Source: Haplosporangium gracile | Lineage: Eukaryota; Mortierellomycota; Mortierellomycetes; Mortierellales; Mortierellaceae | Direction of reading: 5' to 3' | DNA length: 13,838 bases | Assembly (NCBI GenBank): GCA_015499985.1 | Contig: JAAAUF010000965.1 | Span: 1,033-14,870, forward strand | Shown here: positions 1 to 9,002 of the stretch, piece after piece | How positions within the stretch are numbered: the first letter of the stretch is position 1 | How the letters are laid out: every line of letters begins with the position of its first letter | Notes under the pieces: generated by a model | The model's input: the letters and a program-made list of their open reading frames with translations, nothing else | What the model was told of the DNA's origin: nothing | Databases searched by the model: none | Translations under genes and position numbers: made by a program

Positions 1-73
1 CTTGATCCCCATGTTGGAAGCAACCTCCTCTTCCTCGAAGACCGCCGCCACTGTGTCTGAGAAACAGAACTGA
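1..73 (+). CDS. Possible 3' end of an unidentified gene (partial)
   Basis: From position 2 a plus-strand frame is open for 23 codons (beginning LIPMLEATSSSS) and ends in TGA at 71-73. Its third positions are mostly G/C, as in the other exons here. It would be the C-terminus of a gene lying to the left, convergent with the RasGEF gene. I do not recognise the protein. The call is weak: the stretch 1-125 is G/C-rich throughout, and two minus-strand frames are open across it as well. The minus-strand reading is less likely because no plausible start or terminator was seen for it. A plus-strand AATAAA at 323-328 could serve this gene, which would make its 3' UTR antisense to that of the RasGEF gene. 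Confidence 0.3.
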   Translation, partial: LIPMLEATSSSSKTAATVSEKQN

Positions 74-146
74 TTCTTCCTCTTCGCCCTCTGCGTCGCT
101 TTCACCCGCAGCCCCCGTCCCCACTTTGTAAAAAAAAAAAAACACG

Positions 147-195
147 CACACAGACACAGACACAGACACAAACACAGACACAGACACAGACACAA
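147..195. repeat. CACAGA-type microsatellite
   Basis: About eight imperfect units of CACAGA (with CACAAA variants) follow an A12 run. It lies between the left-edge coding remnant and the RasGEF poly(A) signal, so it is probably non-coding 3' flank. Confidence 0.85.
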
Positions 196-223
196 AGCAT
201 TCACGTCGCACAATGATTTTACG

Positions 224-229
224 TTTATT
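224..229 (-). terminator. Poly(A) signal for the RasGEF gene
   Basis: The plus strand reads TTTATT, which is AATAAA on the minus strand, 145 nt downstream of the RasGEF stop codon. The surrounding A/T-rich sequence is normal for a fungal 3' UTR. It is the best canonical signal downstream of that stop; the actual cleavage site cannot be seen. Confidence 0.55.
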
Positions 230-373
230 AATAATAGCATTGGAATAGTAATAGTACAAGAACCAAAGGGTCCAATAATATTTTTTTCTTTTTTCTTTTT
301 TTTTTATGAACAACAAATAATGAATAAAAACAAACAAAAAACGAAAAACGAAAAACAAAAAACAAAAAAAAAA

Positions 374-3300
374 TTAAGAGCGTTCAGTCCGAATACTCTT
401 CCTAAAGAACGACAGCTTGTTCAACTTGACAGGCGCAGACCCGCTATTCATCTCAGAACTCGATACTCCGCTTTGGAAAAGGCCGCCCTTTTGACCACCA
501 CTCGCTCGTTGCTGCTGTTGTTGCGATTGACTTCCTACTCCGGTCTGTCCGCCACCATTCCGTCCAGGAGCGCCAGGGATATGTCCCGGTGCCGGTCGAC
601 GGGGCTCAATCGCCAAACTCTTGGTATAGTTCCGTTCGGGGTCCTGGTTCTCCATGCACTTATTGATATAGTCGCGAAGTCGGGGCACTTCCAGCAACTC
701 GTAGGAACCCTGGAAGCTACGGAACTCTTGGACTGCCTTGGCCAGCTGATGGAACCGGCCGTAACGGAGCAGTTTACGAGTCACCACTGGGAGGGGTGTT
801 GTTGGTGGAGCTTGAGAGGAGGACGAGACATCAGAAGAGGCGGAAGAAGTGTTTTGAGGAGGGGTGAACTCCTTGTAGGGCGAGTTTCCATCCTCGATGT
901 ATGTAATCGCCTTGAAGTAAAGGCCTACAGGGAAGGACAGCGAAAAAGATGGCTCATTGTTAGAGATGCAAATGTTGACGCGGCGAACCAGAGTTTTTTC
1001 AGGCACAAGCGTGTTTTGAAAAAAAGTAATCAGAGAAACAATTCTTTTTGATGTTTCAACACTCCTTACCAAGGAAAGGGATGCAGGGCGTCTGGACAGT
1101 TTTCAGCTTGTTTCGATAGGCGCTGTAGTTGGCTTCGCTGGAGATGGCCTTCTTGAGTTGCAGAAATCGGTCCAAATATGCCTTGTTGATGCCCTGTGAG
1201 AAACAATCGCAAAAAAATAAAAGTCAATCGGCTGAGCAACGATAAGGAATACGACAAACACACAGCAACACAATAACGTGGACAAAAACGATAAGAGACA
1301 TACCTCCCAAGTGTTGTAGAGACGGCTGACAGGCGTAGACTCAATTCCGTTGGTGATGGCCATCAGGGTATCAAAGTTGTTCATCTTGAGGCACTCCTCG
1401 CCCACCTCAATCCAGTGCTTCACAATAGTCACTCGCCGCTTCACATCTTGTTCATCGACCACCGTTTCAATCAACCATTCCGTAATCTATTGTAGAACAG
1501 TAATCACATCAAGGCACGTCAGTTTCAGTCTAACAATCAAGGCAACAAAGAATGAAAAAAAAAAGCCGAAAAGCTGTCTTACCTTGTTGGAGACTTGGAT
1601 CATTCGAGAGCAAGTCGGCTTGTCCTTGTTGAGCAACTCAAGGTAAGGAATGTCTGCATACAACTTGCTGACCAAAATGGTGATCTGACGCGCAAGCTCC
1701 ACAGCCTTGATATCCGTCACTGGCACCTTGGTCAGGGTCATTTCACTCGACAACGCGTTCAACAGCGCCTTGGTGACAGATGGTGCGGGCGGACCTCGGC
1801 TATTAGTGCTATCTCGACCGCCAAGACCTCCAAGTCCCTTTCGACCTGCACTCTTGTCCTTCACAGTCGCGAAGTGCTTACTGTTGTTACTGCTGGCGTT
1901 TTCGGCTTGTTGCTGCTGATCCTTGGCGTATTGGTTCAAACGGTCGTGGGATCGCGCCTTGTTGATGGTTTGAGATCGGCCACCGAGGCACAACGAGCGC
2001 CGTTTGTTGCCCTAATTAATTTACAAACGCAGCAAATATAAGTGTTAATAGTTTTTTCTATGTCTTGTACGTAAAGAAAAAATGCCCATGAAAAGAGAAG
2101 CACTTACCCATTGGGTCAACATGTCCAGGAGACGGCTAGCAGGTCCAGGCAACGCCTTCTTCATCTCATGGGTCACAAACTCTGTGATTGGTCGGAATGC
2201 CTCGCGGTCCTTCTCAGTCACCCAATATCCCTCCAACCACGTCTTGAACGCGATGTGTACCCTAAGGAACAAAAAGAAAGTTGAATTAAGAGTTTTAGTG
2301 TCTTTATAAATTGATATAGAATGTCTCTTTCAACCGCTTTTTTTTTTTTTTTTGGTTCGCTCCAAATGGCTTACCTCTTCTGAACACGGTCTTGCTTTTG
2401 TTGTGTCCAAATCGTGAGCTCGTGCTCGTTCAGACCTGAAGGAGGGGGCTGCATGAACCGCTTAATCAAGAGTTCAGTCAGCTCGAGAGGGGTTGTAAAA
2501 AGGCGGAAGGTCGTGAAGAATGTCATTACCAGCGCCGAATCTAAAAAAAAGGAAAAAGACAGAGAGAGAGAGAGAGAGAGAAGTTAAAACGCGTTCAGGG
2601 GGGACCAGACCCTCTTTTCGTTTCAGCTTAACATCCCTTCGCCCCTTGAATTTTTTTCATATTGATCCTTGACTGTTTACCTGGAGCGTTCTTGTGGGTA
2701 GTGAGCATTTCAACGAAGGCTTCCAGGGTAGCGGCGACGAGTGTTCCATTGTCATTATAGTGTACGTCTTCGAGTTCATAGTCGTCCTCAAGGAACCAAG
2801 GGGTAGCTGTCGCAGGAGTGGTCCCGTGTTTGAACTCGCCACTAAGTCTGGCTCTAGTCGGTCCTGTTCGATTCTGACGTGCTCGAAGATTGGTAGGGCT
2901 TGGACCACCTCGAAACGGTTGTTGCTGTTGGAGGCTCATGGTGCTTTCGCTCGAGATGCGTCCTCTGACACTATTGGCATCCTGGTTGTTGCTTCGACTA
3001 CGCAGACTAGGTGAGAGAGGACGTCCTCCACTCTTAGATTGCACACTACTTTCAGTAGCGACGCTCAAATTCGAGATCACACTCTCGCGACGTTGAGTCT
3101 TTGCTGTTCTTCTCGCGCTCTGACCTTCCACGAATGACTGGATGTGAGGTGTCGATGGAGTCAAAAGTCCAGAGAGCAAACTGTCGTCGCTTTTCGAGAT
3201 TTGAGCCTCTGTTCGCAAAGACGAACCATTCACAGATACCTTGGAGCCCCTGCGACCTGCTGCTTGAATCAACTGCTGCTGCTGGTGGTGGTATTGTTGC

Positions 3301-6300
3301 TGGTGCTGGTGCTGCTGTTGGCGACGATCCTGATAATCCTGTCTGGGCTCGTGCTCCCGCTGTTCTCTCATTGCTTGGCTGTCGCTCGATTTTCTTGGAA
3401 ATAACACCTCGCTGCGAATGGAGTGCACAGATCCTCTTCTTGAGCTGGATGGCATTCCTGGGACAAGGCTGGCATTGGTGTGGCCTCCAGATCGGTTGAA
3501 TGTACGAGACTCCGAGGTCATGTTGGGGCTGTGAGGGTGTGGCGATGGGTCCCTCCGTGGCATCCTCTTGGAGGATTCCAGTCTGGGCGAAACTGGGATG
3601 GGGTTTCGAACACGTGCAGTCCCCGAAGGTCGAGCGATTGTTCCTGAGCCTGCACCTTGGTTGGAGGTCGCAGACGATGTTGCCGACGACGATTTCTTGG
3701 CATGAGCACTTGCTGGCATACTAACTCCCAATCCCGTCAACTCCAAACTCTCTAGAGAGAGTTCTTCCGAATCCAAGTCTACAAACGACTGTTCGTTTCT
3801 GGTGCCAGGTGCTCCTGGTTGGCTCCTGGCTATCCGCGATGTAGATGTAGGATGCACCAGCGCAGACCTACCGGGCCTGATAGTTTTTGTGGAAGGATTG
3901 CTTGGGCGCGATTCGAATGAGTTTTGCGGTCTCAAGTCGGGTCGTGAAGGTGCTCTGGAGTTGTGTGCGACAGCGGGGTCGACCTGCATAGGCAGACTGC
4001 CTCGCTGCTTGACGTTGACGGGTGCGAGGGCGTCCTCCTGTTCAAGCTGGTGAAACGCCTCCGTAGCGGGGAGAAACAAAGCTGTGACGATTCTCTCTGC
4101 ATCCTTGATTACCCCGTCCAGTTGCTCCTGAGCATTGCCGTTGTTGTGGTGCTGCAGTTCCTTCGGATCTGTGATTTGAAAAAAAGGAGGTAAAATTTAG
4201 CTTTGAAAATATTACGCGCATACAAATATTTATATACACAGCTACACACATCTCCTTTACACATACCTGCAGCTTCGAATCGATGATCTTCTTCCTCGAC
4301 AGCAGAAACGCTCGGCTTGACTCCCTTCTGACCGTTCATTATACTGTGGTGAGGAGTACTCTTCCCACTCATGATAACAACCGCTGAATCATGGCTCGGC
4401 CGATAAAAGTCCACACGGTTCCGTTCCAAATCGTGCGCCTCGCTGTAAGCAGCTTCTGGGTTGAGGTGATACCCATCCATCTCTTCACAGTGATGCTCTC
4501 CTTCAACCTGTCGCTTGTACCGATCACTAAGTGAGGTGAGCGAGGCGAATTTCCGGTTGAAGGGGAATCCCTGGCTGGTAGTCGAGGTGGTTGGTTGTTT
4601 CGGTCGTGCTGGTGCTGTGTTCCTTGAAGTGGTGCTCTTTGGTGCTGAAGCTGCTGCTGCTGCTGCTTTTGCAGCCAAGTGTTGCCGAATATGGCGTTCT
4701 TCTGCTTCCATTTGTGATTCTTCGGATAGCGTTGGTGAGGATCCTGGCAATGGAAAGGTATCTTGTTGGTCTTGAATGAAAGAGACACGCTTTGCGGAGA
4801 ATTGTAATGATTCCTGGTTCGAGTTCTGACTCTTTGAAGGGATTTCCAGGTCGATGAGGCACTTAAGGAGGACCGAGGCAAGGTTCATCAGTCGATTGAG
4901 AATAATCTCGGACGATGGCCCCTTGACAGTCAATACGTTCTCCATGATATGAATGAACTCGAACAACTCGATGAGGGTCGACGACAGCTGAGCCTTGTGG
5001 ACGATGTACTGCTCGTCCTCCTTGAAGTATGTCCGAACCTTTGTGTCGTCCGCGCTGATATAGAACGCCTCCACCGCCTGCGCCGACTGCAAGGTTGTCC
5101 TGATGATCCCGCTAAGCCCTTTGCTGCCAAAGCTGCCGTTCAGACATTCCATGTATTCGCTCAAAAGGAGCTCAACGGCCTTCTTGGCTACATTGTGCTT
5201 CTGGAGGTGTTCCGTCTTCCACTGTCGGACGGCGTTGAATGACTTGAATCCCTTGGCAGAGTTGGCGCGGGAAACACGTCGGCGTGGTCGTCCGTGAGAG
5301 TTGGAGGTGGGTGGAGAAGTGTCGACTTCGCCCTTGACGTTCAAGACCATCTCCAATTCTCCTTCATGAGTCGAAGCTGCCTCTGCTCGTATCCGAAGTC
5401 CAATCTCACGAGCACATGTTGCGAAATCGGTGATGCCCTCCAGAACCTGTCCTGAAAAGATTCCAAGCTTCTCTGTTGCGAATTGGCGCTGTCGGGTCGT
5501 TGTCAATGTCTGTGATCCGTTGGCGACACGGCACTTGGAGTAAAGTTTTCCAAGCGCCCTGAGAATGACTCGTCTTGACCGTGCGAGCTCTGGGTATGTT
5601 GCCAAGACAGGACTTTCGCGGGCGATGGTATTGGTAAAGATAAGCAAAGCTTTGACACAGGAAAAGACTTTGGCGACAATGGGTTGATATCGGTCGAGTT
5701 CGGTCTTTGAGGTCGCATCCCGCAGTTCCATGACATAAAGAGTCACTTCAGAGACGAAATCCGAGTAGGCATAGGTGATATCGGCAGTGTTAACGCTGGT
5801 AGTCGATGAGATGGCATGTTGATAAAACATCTCACTTTCCATGTCAGTCGATGATCCTTCAGAGCCATAGGCAGGCTGAGGCATGGAAAGCTGAGTGGGA
5901 GGAAAGGCAAGCTGGCCAGCTCTAGTCCGGCCACCAGCAGGCGAATGAGTGGTGGCGCTGCTGGCAGCTCCGCTATTGTCGACTGTTCCCCAATCCAGTT
6001 GAATGTTGTCCACAATGGATTCCATTACCGGTTCGCCCAAGAACTGTATCTCCACGCCATCCAGTCCGGTTCTAATCTGGTCATAGTCTTCCGAGGTGAT
6101 CTACATGGACACATTGGCAGCAAAAGAATATCAAAGGAATTAGAGTTCCTGAACTTTTTCGAACGATCTTTCCTTGCTTGACTCCTTTCTTCCGTTTTCA
6201 ACCAGGCGAACTCTTACCGAGGTTGGTCGTGAAAGATACTGTTTTTGAGTAAAGAAAAGAGAGCCGCGGTAGAGGGGAAAATGGGAGAAAAGTCATAAGT

Positions 6301-7322
6301 ATATGGGTCTTGGGCTTTTTTTTTTTTTTCTTTTTTTTTCATCTGATTACTGACCAAAAAAAACAGTGTTTCCATAACTGTATCTTCCTCACCTCTGACT
6401 CGTAAACGTCTGCGACTCTTTCAACGCGGTTGCTGGGGAACCATCCACGATTATTCTCACTTTCGCCGAACCACCATCCTGATGCATCACAATGCCGCAC
6501 TTTGATATATTGAAACTGAGTAAACGAAAGGTGTCCGTCGCTATCGGTGTGGTATTCGTGTGATGCTCGGACAATAAAGTCCCCATCGGCTGCAACGTCG
6601 GAGGACATGTCTGTATAATCGCTGGTGTTATTGTTGTCGGTTTTGCTATTGGTGTTGTTATTGTTGTTGTTGTAGCCGTTGCCGCCCAATTGGGCGGCAG
6701 TTCCGTTTATGGTGGATAGAGACGTCTTTGCTGATTGCTGAGACCCTGCTGTGATTGTGTAGGCGGTCTCTTCAGCCGTAGTACAAGTCGCGTCGTCGTT
6801 GTTGTCGGTGGTTGCACCTGTAGTTGTGACCGTCCGTGCAAGAAATTCAGACAGGTCGTGGTAAAGTAGCTGCTGCTGGAGGAGCTCAGAGTGGCGTCGG
6901 ATAGTCTTCCAAGAGACGTTGTCGAAGTTTGTGGTGCTTAAACTGAGGGTATGTGAAGAGACAGGGGCAGAGGTGGAAGTAGAGTGAGGGATGTGCTGGA
7001 CCTGCGTTGTTGTTGTTGTTGTTGTTGTTGTTGTGGGGTGGAACGACTTTGTAGGCTGCAAGGAGGTTTGATTTGAATGAAGGTTTGAGGAGGAAGAGAT
7101 GGCGATATAGTTTGAAGTTGTGTGGCGACCTTCACTGTGCTTTTGCAAGTTGAGTGGAGAAGAGTAGGTGTGCCGGTTGTGGCGGTGATAAGATTTAATA
7201 TGAGGGTTAATGTTGCCGCGGTTGTGGTGGTTATAGTTGTGGTGGGGGAAATGAATGTTGGAGTTGACGTTGATGGGAAGAATGCCTAGTGTGCCATAGG
7301 AAGTGGTATCGGAACTGAACAT
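374..7322 (-). CDS. CDC25: SH3-domain Ras guanine-nucleotide exchange factor, Cdc25 family
   Basis: The protein loads GTP onto Ras, upstream of cAMP/PKA and/or MAPK signalling at the plasma membrane (family knowledge). The exons I joined are 7322-6393, 6100-4267, 4168-2681, 2540-2375, 2261-2108, 2011-1583, 1486-1304, 1193-1070 and 924-374 (TAA at 374-376). Every junction is GT-AG and the phases close to 1,952 residues. Domains: Asn/Thr/His-rich N-terminus (1-246); SH3 (about 247-303, with GWWFGE and GWFPSNRV); two helical regions (about 416-550 and 596-735); disordered Ser/Pro-rich linker with a Gln/His run (1204-1221); REM domain (about 1393-1524); catalytic RasGEF (about 1624-1878). The catalytic domain has the signature NFDTLMAITNGIESTPVSRL and ends with YINKCMENQDPERNY and IEPR. 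The start is the first ATG after an in-frame TGA. Intron 1 is 292 nt and the others 96-145 nt. Odd points are a Ser/Pro insertion in the catalytic domain and a weak SH3 ALYDY motif. The family is certain. The exact N-terminus is less so, because extra 5' exons cannot be excluded. Confidence 0.93.
2561..2580. repeat. (AG)10 microsatellite in RasGEF intron 3
   Basis: Ten AG units on the plus strand, read as (CT)10 on the transcribed minus strand. It lies about 20 nt upstream of the intron 3 acceptor (intron 2680-2541) and so lengthens the polypyrimidine tract of that splice site. Confidence 0.9.
7006..7035. repeat. (GTT)n repeat coding for a ten-threonine run
   Basis: On the minus strand this is nine ACA codons followed by ACG, giving ten consecutive threonines in exon 1 of the RasGEF gene. 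A similar CAA/AAC repeat occurs in non-coding DNA at 8720-8743. It lies in the low-complexity N-terminal region and is likely to vary in length between strains. Confidence 0.9.
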
Positions 7323-7489
7323 TGGCAGAGGGGAGAGAAGGTTGGAAGCTGCGAATGGTGCTGCTGTCGAGTGTGTTCAGGTGGGAAGAGAGTGATATGG
7401 TACAGGCGTTGGAAGGAAGGTAGGGCTGTTTTGGAGTGGGTTCATGAAGCCGTTCTGGCGCCTCTCAATGGCAGCAAATCCTCATAGGT
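7323..7489 (-). promoter_or_regulatory. Presumed 5' leader and proximal promoter of the RasGEF gene
   Basis: This is the sequence immediately upstream of the RasGEF ATG. An in-frame TGA lies about 57 nt upstream of the ATG, so the coding frame does not extend far to the right as an unspliced reading. The minus strand turns increasingly C/T-rich towards the upstream tract, as in many fungal leaders. I see no convincing TATA element. The role is assigned from position only. Confidence 0.4.
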
Positions 7490-7634
7490 ATGGAGAGAGA
7501 GGAGAGTAAAAGCAGCTCACAAGGAACGAGAAAAGTGGAAAGTGGGATAAAGAGAAACGAAGGAGGAGTTTTGTGGAGGAGGAGCGGCGAAATGGAAAAG
7601 GCGGCCGACGATGAAAGAGAAGAGACAAGAGAGA

Positions 7635-7667
<33 letters not shown>

Positions 7668-7883
7668 GGTTTGGGAAAAGGAGTAAAAAGAGGGGGGAGG
7701 AGAGATTGGGTAATATGCAACTGCTACTCGCGCGGATGGGATGCGGAGAAGGGTTGCTTGTTCAAAAAAATAAGAAGAGTTTGGATCAGAGGGAAATGAA
7801 AAAGGGAAGGGAGGGGGGGAAAGAAAGAGAAAAGAGAGAGAAGGGAGTGAGAAGGGAGAGGAAAGAGAGGGAAAGAGAGAAAG

Positions 7884-7902
7884 GAAAGGAAAGAAAGGAA
7901 AG
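7884..7902. repeat. Purine mirror repeat
   Basis: A perfect mirror repeat with 9-nt arms either side of the central G at 7893, inside a near-pure purine run. Such polypurine mirror repeats can form intramolecular triplex (H-DNA) under superhelical stress; that is general knowledge and was not tested here. Confidence 0.7.
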
Positions 7903-7997
7903 AGAGAAGGGAAGGGAGAGTCGTTGGAATATGGGGCGTTGTTCCTGTTGTCAATGTTGTTGTTGAGTGCTAAAAAGTGTATGGGTTTGCATAAAAA

Positions 7998-8007
7998 GGC
8001 GATCGCC
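7998..8007. promoter_or_regulatory. 10-bp perfect palindrome GGCGATCGCC
   Basis: A G/C-rich self-complementary decamer in the A/T-rich island within the purine tract, about 680 nt upstream of the RasGEF ATG. Its symmetry suits a dimeric DNA-binding protein, but I cannot name one. Chance is also possible. Confidence 0.3.
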
Positions 8008-8608
8008 AGCAGCGCAAATAAAATAACACAATATAAGAAAAGCTGTGACAATTGAGTGCCCAATGCGGTCACTGTTTGTCGCAATGAATACAATAATAAG
8101 CAGCAGTAGTGCTGCTTTGCTTTTTGCTATTTGAGTTTTGGTTGGACTCTTTTTTTTTTTTGTTTGTTTGAAAAGGCAAACTTACAAGAGTAACCTGCAC
8201 ACAACAAAATTAGGATGTTAAACAAGAACGAATGTTTTGTTCCTATTTTTTTTTGCAACGTTTGTTGCAGGTATTGTTCGTGGAATTACAAAGAAGGGGG
8301 GAGGAGGGATTGGATGAACAGAGAGTACAAGGATAAGGCAGAGTGATTGCGCGAGTAAATGAGTGCGTGAGGAAGGGAGAGTGATAGAGAGAGAGATGTG
8401 TTAAAGTGGCAAAAGAAGCCAGAAGGGAGAGAAGAGAAAGAAAATGAAAAAAATAAAGGGAGAAGAGGAGAGATGTGAGAGAAGAGAGGGGAAGTGAAGG
8501 GGTTAAAGTATTAATATTTCTCTTTTAATTTGCAATCGAGGAGCAGGGGGGGAGGAAGATGGGGAGAGACAAAAAGAAAAAAAGGGAAGGGAAGGAAAGA
8601 AAAGAAAA

Positions 8609-8626
8609 GGGAAGGGAAGGGAAGGG
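8609..8626 (+). other. Putative G-quadruplex motif
   Basis: Four GGG triplets at 8609-8611, 8614-8616, 8619-8621 and 8624-8626 are separated by AA loops, then followed by a further GG. This meets the standard G3+N1-7 pattern with the shortest kind of loops. It is on the plus strand of the shared upstream region. Confidence 0.65.
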
Positions 8627-8719
8627 AGGATGAGCAAGGAGGTGTGCTTGTAACCAACAAGGATACGATATTTAACGCGGGAGAAAGAAAAAGAAAGAGA
8701 CGAAAAGACGGAATAAATA

Positions 8720-8743
8720 CAACAACAACAACAACAACAACAA
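8720..8743. repeat. (CAA)8 microsatellite
   Basis: Eight uninterrupted CAA units in the intergenic region. There is no coding context around it. Confidence 0.9.
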
Positions 8744-8962
8744 TGTATAATAACTGAATATGAACACGCTACTTTATAGAAACATGAGGGGAAAAGGAGA
8801 GGACGAAGAGAATCAAGAAGTGAAAAGGAGGGAAAAGAAGCGAAAAGAGGGTTGAAAAAGGAAAGAGAGAGCAGAGGATGGGGGGGGGGGTATGATGAAC
8901 ACAGGGGTGGCACTCAATTCAAAATACCAACAAAAAAAAAGAGCAGAACATAGAACAGAGCA

Positions 8963-8994
8963 CAAAGCAAAGCAAAGCAAAGCAAACAAACAAA
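8963..8994. repeat. (CAAAG)4 then (CAAA)3 microsatellite
   Basis: Four perfect CAAAG units at 8963-8982 run into three CAAA units. It marks the right edge of the purine-rich tract; beyond it the sequence is of mixed composition. Confidence 0.85.
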
Positions 8995-9002
8995 ATAAAG
9001 AG

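Larger units (their letters stand above)
7490..8900. repeat. Purine-rich low-complexity tract, about 1.4 kb, upstream of the RasGEF gene
   Basis: The plus strand is dominated by GA/GGA/GAAA sequence, and the minus strand by C/T. The purest part is 7798-7920: 123 nt with one pyrimidine (T at 7848). Other parts are a GT run then a GA run at about 7635-7666, long purine blocks at 8400-8510 and 8560-8640, a CAA repeat at 8720-8743 and a G11 run at 8880-8890. A non-purine island at about 7920-8280 contains the palindrome at 7998-8007. Open frames here translate to low-complexity sequence and are not genes. Confidence 0.8.

Noticed and set aside
2..125. Minus-strand frame through the left edge ending in EEEEVASNMGIK
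   Set aside because: It is open and protein-like, but no start or good splice context was found between it and the RasGEF 3' UTR; kept only as an alternative to the plus-strand remnant.
320..1051. 243-residue plus-strand open frame
   Set aside because: It is antisense to the last RasGEF exon and intron 8, starts in an A-rich non-coding run, and shows no motifs; the minus-strand reading has clear catalytic-domain sequence.
2628..2680. Extension of RasGEF exon 3 beyond NAPG
   Set aside because: A GT donor at 2680-2679 joins in phase to exon 4 and completes the REM domain; the extension is intron read-through.
6101..6392. Possible extra exon, such as a WW domain, in RasGEF intron 1
   Set aside because: Stops occur in all frames, A-runs are present and there are no WW residues; exon 1 joins exon 2 in phase without it.
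7490..7966. 158-residue plus-strand frame rich in Glu, Arg and Lys
   Set aside because: It is a translation of GA-repeat DNA with no sequence complexity, as expected by chance in a purine tract.
7482..8093. 203-residue minus-strand frame beginning with a hydrophobic, signal-like stretch
   Set aside because: After the first 50 residues it becomes Ser/Pro/Phe low complexity from the C/T tract, and it has no family motif; the hydrophobic start is probably chance in T-rich DNA.
8503..8913. 136-residue minus-strand frame with a run of cysteines
   Set aside because: The cysteine run comes from the CAA/TTG repeat in another frame, and the rest is C/T low complexity.
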